From positions 1-40,620 of the forward strand of contig NZ_CAMYBV010000018.1 of assembly GCF_947254095.1 (NCBI RefSeq): a stretch of DNA of 40,620 bases. Direction: 5' to 3'. Shown one piece after another: positions 8,010-16,341 of this stretch. The notes under the pieces are model-generated. The model had not been told where the DNA came from and ran no database searches. It was given only the letters and a program-made list of their open reading frames with translations. Source of the stretch: an uncultured Mobiluncus sp. (GTDB taxonomy: Bacteria > Actinomycetota > Actinomycetes > Actinomycetales > Actinomycetaceae). A program made the translations under genes and the position numbers. Position 1 is the stretch's first letter. Every line of letters starts with the position of its first letter.

Positions 8010-8239
8010 TATTTCGCCTCCTTGGGTTGCCTGGTGGGTCGGTAGGCTAGGGCTGTGCTGGTTGCGAGGATTGCACCGGCTAGGGCGATCCATAGGGGCG
8101 CGGTTTGGTCGCTGATTACACCGTAGGCGCTTAGTAGCGGGATTAGCGCGGTTGCGATTCCGTAGAGCCAGGACCGCACGGGCGGCGGGATAAGTTCTGT
8201 AAGGGTTTCAGTTTCGGGGGTTTCTTCGTGGTTTCCCAT
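8009..8239 (-). CDS. Putative holin
   Basis: 76 residues with two hydrophobic segments (about 24-43, LYGIATALIPLLSAYGVI; and 48-66, APLWIALAGAILATSTALA) between a polar, acidic N-terminus and a basic C-tail, the standard class II holin layout. It follows the endolysin gene by 14 bases and overlaps the next gene by one base. Holins form the membrane lesion that lets endolysin out. Function is inferred from topology and neighbour. Confidence 0.8.
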   Translation of the reverse strand: MGNHEETPETETLTELIPPPVRSWLYGIATALIPLLSAYGVISDQTAPLWIALAGAILATSTALAYRPTRQPKEAK

Positions 8240-8253
8240 GGGGTTGTTCCTTT

Positions 8254-9078
8254 CTAGTGGTTGTTTAGCCAGGTTTGCCAGGCCGTCATTGTTTGTGTTC
8301 CGGCGTAGCCGTCTGCTGGCACGCCTAAGAATTGTTGGGTTTTCGTGACTGTTTCGCGCCCGAAGTATCCGTCTGGAACCGCTCCTACATGCTTTTGCCA
8401 TGCTCTTATACAGGTTGAGCCTTTCGCGCCGTGGGCGACCCATTCCCAACCGGATCCCGCGTTAGGCAAGTACGGTTTGTTCACGGCGGGTTGCGAGGAA
8501 ATGACCCCATCAGCAGGAGTTCCTAGCCTGGTTTGCAGGGCGCGGATTGATTCGGGGCCAAAATATCCGTCTATGGCTATTATTTTGCGGGTTTGCGCTA
8601 CGGGCGGGGCGCTGTCGTAGCGTGGCCGAAACACATTACAAACGACATTGAAAGAGCGGGTGCGTCTGCCTACCCCGCCCGATTTCCACGCGACTGTAGT
8701 GTTTCCCTCGATAGTCTGCAAGGCATTTCCGAGGTTGCGTTCCACGATTCCAACATGGTCGGAAACTCCGCCGTCCCAGTCGAAAAACACGATGTCCCCC
8801 GGTTGGGCGTTGCGTTTATTGACTTCCAGGCCGAGCTTTTTCATTGCCTTTATACCGGTAGGGCAATAGGCAAAGTCGCCGCCGGGTGGGAGTGCCCCGC
8901 ATTGGCGGAATACCCACGTTATGAACATAGCGCAGTAGGGGACGCCGCTGGTGCCGTAATAGTTGCCATGCCGGCCGGCATAGTCACGCCCGTACTTGGT
9001 TCCAGGTTGCGGGTCGGTCCAACGGCTGTAGCCGATTTCAGCGGTGGCGGTCTTGATGATGTCTTTTTGGTTCAGCAT
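8254..9078 (-). CDS. Endolysin: CHAP peptidase/amidase with two peptidoglycan-binding repeats
   Basis: 274 residues. Residues about 10-150 are a CHAP (NlpC/P60-like) domain: catalytic C49 in VPYCAMFITWVF, H108 in VSDHVGIVE and the third polar residue in TIEGNTT; PGDIVFFDWDGG is also typical. Two PG_binding_1-type modules follow, one around 165-200 (IDGYFGPESIRALQTRLG) and one around 225-272, with the repeated signature DGYFG/DGYAG three times. The enzyme would cut cell wall peptidoglycan at lysis. No signal peptide, so it depends on the holin. Confidence 0.93.
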   Translation of the reverse strand: MLNQKDIIKTATAEIGYSRWTDPQPGTKYGRDYAGRHGNYYGTSGVPYCAMFITWVFRQCGALPPGGDFAYCPTGIKAMKKLGLEVNKRNAQPGDIVFFDWDGGVSDHVGIVERNLGNALQTIEGNTTVAWKSGGVGRRTRSFNVVCNVFRPRYDSAPPVAQTRKIIAIDGYFGPESIRALQTRLGTPADGVISSQPAVNKPYLPNAGSGWEWVAHGAKGSTCIRAWQKHVGAVPDGYFGRETVTKTQQFLGVPADGYAGTQTMTAWQTWLNNH

Positions 9079-9080
9079 GG

Positions 9081-9761
9081 TTAGATGTCCTTTTCAAGAA
9101 TGAAAATAGGAGGTTTCTTCGGGTCAATCGGGTTTCCATCGCTCCAAATAAGTTGGCGCATGGTTGGTTCATTAGGTACTGATGACACGTATAAATTGGC
9201 AACTTTATCTAGCATATTGCTGTTCGGATATCGTTTATTAGCCAACTTGACATTGACAATATATCCGTAACCTGAACCGGTATAAACTTTATCATACCCT
9301 TCCGAACCGCTCATGGTAGTAGAAAAGTTATCTTTTATAGCACGTAAAGGCAAGCGGATGGATGAAAACAATCTACCATCATAACTAGGAATCAATACTG
9401 AAACCATTTTATAACTTGCATAAGCATATGTTATAACGGCAACATCACTAAAACTTATCGGGACGCTGTCCTTTTTTACAAGGTTTTCAAATGCCCTACG
9501 TTCCTGGGTTGCCTCGCCACCGGGGCTGTTTGCGGCGGTTTGCAAAACAGTTCCGGGGATTGCTTCAATGCTTGTTGTCCAACCTGGAAAATTAATGGCG
9601 GTTCCATTTACCACTTGCGCTCTGGCTTCACAATCAGCGATGCTACTAACATAGCCGCCTAGCTTGGTTTGCTCTGCCGTCAAGTCCATAGCACCTGAAC
9701 CATTAACAAGGAATTGATTTATCTGTTCAGCGGTCAAAATTTGCCCATCAGTAAAAATCAT
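9081..9761 (-). CDS. Tail-end protein 3, shared N-terminal motif
   Basis: 226 residues. The start MIFTDGQILTAEQINQFLVN is the same motif as in the next two genes upstream. The rest shows no catalytic signature; it has alternating hydrophobic stretches and many Ser/Tyr/Asn as in beta-rich receptor-binding tail proteins. It lies last in the tail block, 2 bases before the endolysin gene. A receptor-binding or tail-fibre role is inference. Confidence 0.65.
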   Translation of the reverse strand: MIFTDGQILTAEQINQFLVNGSGAMDLTAEQTKLGGYVSSIADCEARAQVVNGTAINFPGWTTSIEAIPGTVLQTAANSPGGEATQERRAFENLVKKDSVPISFSDVAVITYAYASYKMVSVLIPSYDGRLFSSIRLPLRAIKDNFSTTMSGSEGYDKVYTGSGYGYIVNVKLANKRYPNSNMLDKVANLYVSSVPNEPTMRQLIWSDGNPIDPKKPPIFILEKDI

Positions 9762-9764
9762 TAT

Positions 9765-10178
9765 TTACCCCTTAATCCGAAAATACACATCTGTTTTAAA
9801 AGGCCAATCGTTTACAATGGAATTTGTGGCGGGTATCTTAAGTTTGTTTCCACTTATAATGGTATTTGTGTTGTTAACTGTATAGCCAGGCGTGACGGCT
9901 ACATATACAATTTCAATTGCATCATCAAAAATGGCCGTCCAATCTCTCAAAGAGGGTTTGGATCCCCGGTTATAGTCGTCAAAGCTGAACCGGTAAAGTT
10001 TGGCTTTGTCTTTCACGCTTGGCAAGGTTGATTGGGCGGCTTCAATCCGGGCAATCAGCGCTTGGAACTGTTCCACTATCGCGGTTGCCCCGGCATCGGG
10101 TGTGTCATCGTTCACAAGGTATTGGTTGACATCTTGGGCGGTCAACAGTTCCCCGGGTCTAAATTGCTTCGTAGTCAT
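9765..10178 (-). CDS. Tail-end protein 2, shared N-terminal motif
   Basis: 137 residues from ATG 10178 (AGGAAGG upstream; a longer start at 10226 would run through the preceding gene). It begins MTTKQFRPGELLTAQDVNQYLVND, the motif also seen in both neighbours, followed by a short helical stretch (TAIVEQFQALIARIEAAQ) and a beta-type C-terminal part. It starts 20 bases before the end of the previous gene. Probably a tail-tip or fibre subunit; function not recognised. Confidence 0.65.
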   Translation of the reverse strand: MTTKQFRPGELLTAQDVNQYLVNDDTPDAGATAIVEQFQALIARIEAAQSTLPSVKDKAKLYRFSFDDYNRGSKPSLRDWTAIFDDAIEIVYVAVTPGYTVNNTNTIISGNKLKIPATNSIVNDWPFKTDVYFRIKG

Positions 10179-10380
10179 AAACGGGCCTTCCTCCCTTGGT
10201 GAAAATTTCGGTTGCGTTGATGGCATGGTTTAGATCAGCCATCTTGGTTTCGATTTGTTCATAAATCGGCGCCAACTGTGTTTCCAACGCGGCTTTCTTT
10301 TTCGCGTCATTATTGACCAAGTAGTTATTGATGGCTTCGGCGGTCAGAATGTCGCCGGGCTTGAAAACTGGTTTACTCAT
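10159..10380 (-). CDS. Tail-end protein 1, shared N-terminal motif only
   Basis: 73 residues, almost nothing but the shared start (MSKPVFKPGDILTAEAINNYLVNND) and a short helix (KKKAALETQLAPIYEQIETKMADL). It could be an adaptor or chaperone for the two longer neighbours, or a duplicate that lost its C-terminal part. It overlaps the tail-tip gene upstream by 8 bases and the next gene by 20. Confidence 0.65.
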   Translation of the reverse strand: MSKPVFKPGDILTAEAINNYLVNNDAKKKAALETQLAPIYEQIETKMADLNHAINATEIFTKGGRPVYDYEAI

Positions 10381-12274
10381 GGGCGGTTATCCTTTCTTTC
10401 GCTTCGGTTAGATACAGTCTTTGAAACCAGGTGAAGGGGGTTAGCTGGTTTTGGGTTGCGTAAACAAGGTGGTTTGTCTGTTTTTCTCGGAAAACAAGTT
10501 GGCAATAGTCGAAAAGGTCAAGGCGGGTTAACCGTTGATGATAGGTCATGGCATCGAACCTCACGGATGAAACTTGCAGGGCTGATTCTCCCGCCATTAA
10601 TGGCCGCGCCAAATAGTAATCCGCCAACCGTTGCGCCCCGGTGTCGCTGGATGCAAAGGCTTTGACTGTTTTCCTCGATGTGCCATAGGCGGCAGCAATG
10701 TCCTTGTTGGTAGCGGTGAAAGTCTTGGTGTGATCACTCCAACCGTTTTCATCGCGGGTGGCAGTGTGATTTTCCACGGCAACTTCATTGAGTATTTCGG
10801 CGGAATCAAAGCCCGGTTCAAGGTCTACATAGTACATGGCACGCGGGTCGGTACTGTACCGGTCGGTAAAAAGTGGCGGGCCTTGGATTTCCGGCAAAGC
10901 AAAACCGGTTTGCGTGGTGAAATTCGAGATTAGCGCGTAATCAAGGCGGGATTGCCCAATAATAAATTGCTTATCTGTTGCCGGGTCAGCGGCGGCGGCC
11001 CCGATGTTGCCCGCGTCAAGCGGGGTTTGGCCGATAATAAACGGGTTTTCAACCTGGGCGGGTGGCTCATTTGTTGTGTCTTGAAAGTGCTGGGCACCAT
11101 CGGGTGCGAGTTTCCCGCCGTCAAGCGGGGTTTTACCGATGATGAACCAAGGGATTTGGTGGAAAATTTCTACCTCATTGTTCGGATTGAAAATAACCTT
11201 GCCTTTATGGTCAACCCACCATGCCGCGCCAACGGTTGCGCAAGTCATGTCCAGGTATTCGGTCAAGGTGGCTTCAGTAACGCACGGGCCAAGACTGATG
11301 TCCAGGGCGGGCGCGATGTCCTCAATCTGATAATCCACGCCTTGCCCGTCCAAAAGCCGGGCGATTCGGGCGTTGAAAGATTCCGGGGCGTCAAGCCTTA
11401 CCCCGTAACGCTTTTTGGCCGAAAGGATGCCCACGGCGTCCACAAACTCCAAGGTGGCAATATCATGTTCACCTTCGGTTTTGGCCGGTTCAAGTGAGAA
11501 TGATTCCAGGGTGCCAGTAAACAGGATTTGGCGGGTCAACCGGTCATAGATTCGCGCTTTCAATCCGCGCCGAAGGTTGGCAAGGCGCGGGTCAAAGTCT
11601 TTGATTTTGATTTCGGCGGTGCCAACTTGCGCCACGGGCAACAGGGATGAACCCCCATTAGCGCCTTGCCGGAAAGCCAAGGATAAGCCCGGCCCCAAGA
11701 TGTCTTTCCACACATATTCCGGGGTTGGCACCTCCAAAAAGTCCACGTCAAGGCGGGATTCACCGATGGTGAACCCGCCCGATGTGAGCGCGAAACCGCC
11801 AAGCGGGGCGGCGCCGATGTGCGATTTACCGATAATAAACCCAGGTCGGACTGTAGGGGTGAGCATATCAAAACCGATAAGGTCATAAGGGTAAGGTTTC
11901 GAGCGGTCGGGGAACCTTATTTGCAACTCAAACCCGATGACTTTGACCCGGGCGGCGCCTGTGATGGTAAGGATTGGGTCAACCGGCAAAGTGGATTCCA
12001 GGATGATTACCGCACCCCCTTCGGGGATGGCTTCGTGTTTTTCGGCAAAACTGATGGCGGGGGTTTCCCCTTCCTTGGCGGTGACATCAAGGGTGGCTTT
12101 CAGCCGGTTCACTACACCGGGGCGCAAGGGTGCAAGGTCAATCAGGATTCCGCCGGTTTCAACCGGTTCAACAATAATGTAGCCTTCAACGGTGGCGGCC
12201 CATGATGCCACGCCTTGCCATTCGGCCAAGGGCGGAAATGTCACATTGAGCCAGTCCATGTGTGTTGCCATCAT
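10373..12274 (-). CDS. Large tail-tip (minor tail) protein with FIIG repeats
   Basis: 633 residues, the only large tail gene after the tape measure, so it probably forms the baseplate hub and carries the roles of distal-tail and tail-associated proteins. The middle (about 215-345) resembles the phage tail protein type seen in gp44/Tal hubs (KIKDFDPRLANLRRGLKARIYDR...LFTGTLESF). Five short imperfect repeats of the form F(I)IG-x-(S/T)-x-L-D occur at residues about 146, 168, 377, 412 and 437. No peptidase motif is visible. ATGA overlap with the tape-measure gene. Exact start is MMATHM; any of three Mets is possible. Confidence 0.8.
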   Translation of the reverse strand: MMATHMDWLNVTFPPLAEWQGVASWAATVEGYIIVEPVETGGILIDLAPLRPGVVNRLKATLDVTAKEGETPAISFAEKHEAIPEGGAVIILESTLPVDPILTITGAARVKVIGFELQIRFPDRSKPYPYDLIGFDMLTPTVRPGFIIGKSHIGAAPLGGFALTSGGFTIGESRLDVDFLEVPTPEYVWKDILGPGLSLAFRQGANGGSSLLPVAQVGTAEIKIKDFDPRLANLRRGLKARIYDRLTRQILFTGTLESFSLEPAKTEGEHDIATLEFVDAVGILSAKKRYGVRLDAPESFNARIARLLDGQGVDYQIEDIAPALDISLGPCVTEATLTEYLDMTCATVGAAWWVDHKGKVIFNPNNEVEIFHQIPWFIIGKTPLDGGKLAPDGAQHFQDTTNEPPAQVENPFIIGQTPLDAGNIGAAAADPATDKQFIIGQSRLDYALISNFTTQTGFALPEIQGPPLFTDRYSTDPRAMYYVDLEPGFDSAEILNEVAVENHTATRDENGWSDHTKTFTATNKDIAAAYGTSRKTVKAFASSDTGAQRLADYYLARPLMAGESALQVSSVRFDAMTYHQRLTRLDLFDYCQLVFREKQTNHLVYATQNQLTPFTWFQRLYLTEAKERITAHE

Positions 12275-14619
12275 GCGCCCCTCCCATTCGCTTCGGTGTA
12301 GCGTTCGAGCGCCTCAGCGACAACACGGCCTACTTCCATGGTGGGTGTGAGCGCGTTAACAGTGATGTGGATCTCAGGCTGGTGGTTTTTCTGCATGGAG
12401 TAAGACCCGCGCAAGGCTCCGAGCTCGAAACCGGGGGATTTGAACGTATTGCTTGAAATGTCGTTTGACAGGCTGTTTAACTGGTTTCGCAGGGTGACAC
12501 GTTTTGATTCGATGCCGTTCATGAGGCCGTCCATGATGGCTTTGCCCGCCGGTTCGAGCAGCACCCGATCGTATTCGATTGGTCCCTTATGGCTGGCAAT
12601 CCAACCGGCGAAACCGGATACTTTTTTCTTTACCGCTTCCCATCCTTTGGCAATTCCCCTCAGGAACCCGTCAAGCAGGGCTTTGCCCGGTCCAAGCAAG
12701 AGGTTGCCAAGGTTTCCTATGGCGGACCTGACGCGTCTTCCTAGACCGGATACCCATTTGACTGCATTATTAATACCTGTACGTATGGACTTGACTACAG
12801 CATTCCATGCGTCAGTTACTATCTTTTTAGCGGTATTCCAGGCTCCTTTGAAAAACGCTACAATCTTGCTCATTGTGGTTTTTACCAAGTTCCTCATAGT
12901 ATTCATTACGCTGGTAAAAACTTGTTTCATGGTGTTCCATGCGGTAATAAAGAAGTTCTTGATGGCGTTCCATGTTTTTTCCCAGAACGCTTGGGTGGCT
13001 TTCATCCAATTCATGAAGAATTTTTTAATAGCATTCCAGACAGATATCGCGAAAGACTTGATAGCGTTCCAAACAGCCGTAAAGAGTGCCTTGATAGCGT
13101 TCCAGGTTTTTTTCCACAAGTTATTTAAGAAGTTTAAGAATACGCTGAAACCGGTTTTAAATAGATTCCAAGCTGTTGTTGCGAAGGCCTTTATTGCATT
13201 CCAGGTGACAGTGAAAACTGTTTGGATGATTGTCCAGACGGTCTTCCAATAGTTAACAATGAACGTCAAATAGCCTATGAAAATGGCCTTGATAATGTTC
13301 CAAACAGCAGTAAAGAAGTCTTTTATCGCGTTCCACACAGTGATGGTGGCAGATTTGATTGCGTTCCACGCGCCGATTAAGGTATCTCGGAAGGTTTTGC
13401 AGTTGTTCCAGGCATAGATAAACGCAGCCACCAGCGCGGCTATTGCTACTACTACAATCATGATTGGGTTAGCGCTCATGACCGCGTTGAGGATACCTTG
13501 AACTACTGAATAGGCCTTGGCCGCTATGGATGCGGCTTTTAGCCCCTTTGAAAATAGTGCTATACCGCCAGCAACCGCCGTGACTGCTGTGGCTATCGTG
13601 GCGAAAAGCGCGGGATGTCCAGCGATGATATTACCGAGGGCTTTCAATGCTGGGACCGCCACTGTAGATATTTGCTGTATTACAGGGGCGGTGGCTCTCC
13701 CAATCTGTACAACTATCGGGAACAGCGCGCTTAAGGTGGGGAATACGCTGGTAGCGAGAAAAGCGCCTACCTTTTCCAAGGCGGGACCTAGCTTTTTCCC
13801 AGAGGTTTCAGCCCAGCGGTCAAAAGCTGGCATAACCTTAGCATTTATAAAACTTGCTAGTTTATCCACCAGCGGGACTAACTGTTGTCCTAGCTTTTCC
13901 TTGACTTGGCTCCAAGCTACCTTCATTTTGTCGGTGCCGTTTGCTGTAGCGAGAGCTACGCCTCCTACCTGTTTCTCGATAGCAGATAGAACCAGGCCTT
14001 GTGCCTCGTGCATTTTGTTAGATTCGACAAGAGTTTTAATTTTGTCCTTTTCGGCTTGTGTGAAGGTCACACCCGACCTAGCGAGGGCGGTAATGCCTTT
14101 TATAGGGTCATTCAGGGCTTTACCGAGCTGAACCGCATTTTGTTCAGCTGTGCCAAAACCGGCTGCCCCCATGTCCACGGCAGCTTTTGTGGCGCGGTCA
14201 AAGTGGTCTCCGACTTTCCCGGCGGTAATGGCTAATTCTTTGAAGGACATTAGCTTTGCCTGGGTGAGTTTGATCTGGTTTTGGTCTACGCCCGTTTGCC
14301 TTGCTGTGACGTTAGCGAGTTTCACTAGCCTGTCAGTTACCTGTTGCGTCTGGTTGCCGAACAGCCCCATTGATTTAGCGACTTGCCCAATACGGGCGTT
14401 TGAGGTTCCGGCGGTTTCTCCTGATGTCACGAGGGTTTTAGTTAGGGCTACCGCGCCCGCTGTAGCCCCAAGCATGGCTACACCTAGCCCTTTGGCTACA
14501 CCGGATATTTTTGAGAATTTGCTTTGGATTTGCCCGTGAAGTTTATCGATTTCTTTCCGAGCTTTTCCGGCGTTAGCCAAAATATCGAGTGTGATTTTAG
14601 GTCTGGAGTTCCCCGCCAT
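12271..14619 (-). CDS. Tail tape-measure protein
   Basis: 782 residues, the longest phage gene. The N-terminus is basic and helical (ANAGKARKEIDKLHGQIQSK), followed by a hydrophobic part with several membrane-like stretches (GLGVAMLGATAGAVAL; TIATAVTAVAGGIALFSK; MIVVVAIAALVAAFIYAW). The second half contains a run of about 11-residue repeats with Trp at the same place (WNAIK..F...), typical of tape-measure proteins. The protein sets tail length and is ejected with the DNA. By the usual relation of about 1.5 angstrom per residue the tail would be roughly 115-120 nm. Start ATG 14619 has AGAGGTG before it, located inside the end of the frameshifted chaperone frame. Confidence 0.93.
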   Translation of the reverse strand: MAGNSRPKITLDILANAGKARKEIDKLHGQIQSKFSKISGVAKGLGVAMLGATAGAVALTKTLVTSGETAGTSNARIGQVAKSMGLFGNQTQQVTDRLVKLANVTARQTGVDQNQIKLTQAKLMSFKELAITAGKVGDHFDRATKAAVDMGAAGFGTAEQNAVQLGKALNDPIKGITALARSGVTFTQAEKDKIKTLVESNKMHEAQGLVLSAIEKQVGGVALATANGTDKMKVAWSQVKEKLGQQLVPLVDKLASFINAKVMPAFDRWAETSGKKLGPALEKVGAFLATSVFPTLSALFPIVVQIGRATAPVIQQISTVAVPALKALGNIIAGHPALFATIATAVTAVAGGIALFSKGLKAASIAAKAYSVVQGILNAVMSANPIMIVVVAIAALVAAFIYAWNNCKTFRDTLIGAWNAIKSATITVWNAIKDFFTAVWNIIKAIFIGYLTFIVNYWKTVWTIIQTVFTVTWNAIKAFATTAWNLFKTGFSVFLNFLNNLWKKTWNAIKALFTAVWNAIKSFAISVWNAIKKFFMNWMKATQAFWEKTWNAIKNFFITAWNTMKQVFTSVMNTMRNLVKTTMSKIVAFFKGAWNTAKKIVTDAWNAVVKSIRTGINNAVKWVSGLGRRVRSAIGNLGNLLLGPGKALLDGFLRGIAKGWEAVKKKVSGFAGWIASHKGPIEYDRVLLEPAGKAIMDGLMNGIESKRVTLRNQLNSLSNDISSNTFKSPGFELGALRGSYSMQKNHQPEIHITVNALTPTMEVGRVVAEALERYTEANGRGA

Positions 14620-14623
14620 TGTT

Positions 14624-15057
14624 TCACCTCTTTTCTGCTAATTTGATGATCTCGTTGCGTTCAGAAATAGTTAGCGAGTAATAGGTTTCGGGGCTAAATC
14701 CGAAGCTAGCGGCAAATCCTGCATAGTCTGCGTTATAGCCCCGCTGGATTCCCCCGCTGCCTCACTGTCTACTGGTGGCAAGCTGGCTACTATTGCTTCT
14801 ACTACTTCAGAACGCCTAGCGATGTGCGTAGTCGGTTTCTCCAGCAGAGCAGCGATTTCTTCCATCGTCAGCTGTTCAATATCTTCTATCTTTGCTTCCG
14901 GGAAACCTCCGCGCTTAGCAAACACCAGGGCTAGCGCAATCATCATTCGAGTATCGACTTCTTCGTCTTCAGCAGCTGCCGTAATTTCACTAATTTTTCG
15001 ACCAGCGTATTTTTCAATGGCAGCAATTTCGCCTATAGTCAAATTCTCAATATCCAT
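14624..15057 (-). CDS. Tail assembly chaperone GT fusion by predicted -1 frameshift
   Basis: If ribosomes slip back one base at the run of five G on the coding strand (14751-14755; codons GCG GGG GAA), the frame continues for 42 residues to a TGA at 14624-14626, five bases before the tape-measure start. The extension reads ...YNADYAGFAASFGFSPE / TYYSLTISERNEIIKLAEKR, which is highly protein-like and fits the T part of actinophage chaperones (a segment on the substrate end that recruits tail subunits). The -1 frame is closed by TGA just upstream (nine bases before the G run region), so the shift window is narrow. The fusion would be 144 residues. The mechanism is well known for tails of this type; the slip site itself is inferred. 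Confidence 0.75.
14671..15057 (-). CDS. Tail assembly chaperone (G-type, zero-frame product)
   Basis: 128 residues, acidic and helical (MDIENLTIGEIAAIEKYAGRK; MMIALALVFAKRG), in the fixed place between tail-tube/head-tail genes and the tape measure. This is the protein corresponding to lambda gpG, which wraps the tape measure during tail assembly. The last third (after about residue 95) is low in conserved features and overlaps the -1 frame described in the next entry, as in other phages where the frameshift happens near the 3' end. Confidence 0.85.
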   Translation of the reverse strand: MDIENLTIGEIAAIEKYAGRKISEITAAAEDEEVDTRMMIALALVFAKRGGFPEAKIEDIEQLTMEEIAALLEKPTTHIARRSEVVEAIVASLPPVDSEAAGESSGAITQTMQDLPLASDLAPKPITR

Positions 15058-15060
15058 GGC

Positions 15061-15459
15061 TTACTCCATTCCGTACTGTTTGAGTTTCTTCTTGATCTCT
15101 TTATTGAATACTTTTTGCGCATAAGGATATGCGGCGTTCTTAGCTTTAGTTACGAACCGTTGCGGGCGCTGATATTTTGTTCCATAGTTCACAAACGGCG
15201 CATAAAAATACTTTTTTGTACCGATTGATACACTCGCTTTTCGTGCACGCTTCAAGGTTTTTACTGTTCCCTTGAGGTGTCCCGTTCGTACTGGAACGCG
15301 TGCCTGTAATTCTCGCGCTCCATACTCAGCGATTTTACGGAGAGCGGGTTGCAGGTCTTCGAGCGAGCCAACAGCCTTTTTCATTTGGCTCATGGCTTTT
15401 CCAAGCCCGTGTACTGTGCAACCCGTCTCCGCTATCGAGGTACGGTTACCGTTACGCAT
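15061..15459 (-). CDS. HK97 gp10-like head-tail protein
   Basis: 132 residues with the HK97 gp10 family pattern: helical start, then ARVPVRTGHLKGTVK and FYAPFVNYGTKYQRPQRFVTKA near the end. Members act at the head-tail joint or tail completion. Start ATG 15459 overlaps the preceding stop by one base (TAATG); M23 is an alternative. Order (connector, terminator, tube, gp10-like) differs from HK97 itself, where gp10 comes before the tube gene. Confidence 0.75.
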   Translation of the reverse strand: MRNGNRTSIAETGCTVHGLGKAMSQMKKAVGSLEDLQPALRKIAEYGARELQARVPVRTGHLKGTVKTLKRARKASVSIGTKKYFYAPFVNYGTKYQRPQRFVTKAKNAAYPYAQKVFNKEIKKKLKQYGME

Positions 15460-15968
15460 TACTTACCCGTACTAGGGGAATTAGTACCGCTTCCGGCTGG
15501 CGTTGATTGCTTTCCGGCTTCCATGCCCGCGCCTTCAACGGCTCCTCCGGTGGTTACCTTGGTGGGTGTGGCGGTGCAAGGAATCTCTGTTTCGAAATCG
15601 TAGGCGCTAGAGCCAGCTCCACCGCCCAGGCCTTCACGGTTTTCGATTTTGACCTTACCGGTAAAATGCGGTTTCGCAGGGGAAGGTGTGGCGTTGCCAT
15701 GTGGGGCATAGACATATTCGAGTTCTTCGCCCGTATGGTCCCAAATCCAAGACCAGAACGACGTTGGATCTGTGGATTGCACAGCGCTGATAGCGAAGTA
15801 CCATTCTTGGCCTGCGTCTCCGTTAGCGGCATCAGCAAACGTGGTGGTTCCTTTGTCTGCTTTGCGGGTTTTCAGCTCGCATTTAGTGCAGTCAGCCCAA
15901 TGGTCTTTGCCTCCAATTTTCAGGAGTAGACCGGTTCCATAGATACGGTCAGATGATTTATAACTCAT
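15459..15968 (-). CDS. Major tail (tube) protein
   Basis: 169 residues. The body has beta-type periodicity (GTGLLLKIGGKDHWADCTKCE; FYAPHGN-like segment EYVYAPHGN; GKVKIENREGLGGGAGSSAYDFETEIPC) and a disordered C-tail rich in Gly/Ser/Thr/Pro. Size, tail and place before the chaperone and tape measure fit a siphovirus tail tube subunit. It overlaps the previous gene by 11 bases. Identification is by position and fold type, not by a signature motif. Confidence 0.75.
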   Translation of the reverse strand: MSYKSSDRIYGTGLLLKIGGKDHWADCTKCELKTRKADKGTTTFADAANGDAGQEWYFAISAVQSTDPTSFWSWIWDHTGEELEYVYAPHGNATPSPAKPHFTGKVKIENREGLGGGAGSSAYDFETEIPCTATPTKVTTGGAVEGAGMEAGKQSTPAGSGTNSPSTGK

Positions 15969-16341
15969 TGTTGTTTTCCTTTCGGTAGTCAGTTGTTGCG
16001 GTTAGTTCGTAGGCTAAGAATTGTTGTCCGTCAGCCCCTTGGGCAATGAAGTGGCTCCCGGCTGATATTTCACAGGTATCTAACGTGGCTAAGAGCCTGG
16101 AAATCATGGCGTCGAGGTTATCTACTTCGATTTCGGTATCGCCCGCAGATGCAGCGATTACCACGATTTTGAAACCGATTTTGTACGTCGCGTAGGTATC
16201 TCCTGTTTCCACTATCGGGGCGGTGTCGATGATGATAGCGGGACCTTCGAGCCTGTCAGGCGGGAAGGAATACACCTGTGCGAACGGGAACCCTCCTTGA
16301 AGGGCTTCGCGTAGGTCTTTACGGGCTTTCGCTATCATCAC
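15958..16341 (-). CDS. Tail terminator-like protein
   Basis: 127 residues: N-terminal helix (IAKARKDLREALQGG), then strands (GPAIIIDTAPI; YATYKIGFKIVVIAA) and a helix (NLDAMISRLLATLDTC), the layout of lambda gpU/tail-terminator proteins that cap the tail before head joining. The start may be GTG 16341 or the next codon ATG 16338; both sit in the GTGATGA overlap with the connector stop. Assignment is mostly from position and secondary structure. Confidence 0.65.
   Translation of the reverse strand: MMIAKARKDLREALQGGFPFAQVYSFPPDRLEGPAIIIDTAPIVETGDTYATYKIGFKIVVIAASAGDTEIEVDNLDAMISRLLATLDTCEISAGSHFIAQGADGQQFLAYELTATTDYRKENNNEL

Noticed and set aside
12787..13420. CRISPR-like regular repeats
   Set aside because: The 33-bp periodic similarity is coding (WNAIK repeats of the tape measure), units are contiguous and no spacers or cas genes exist.
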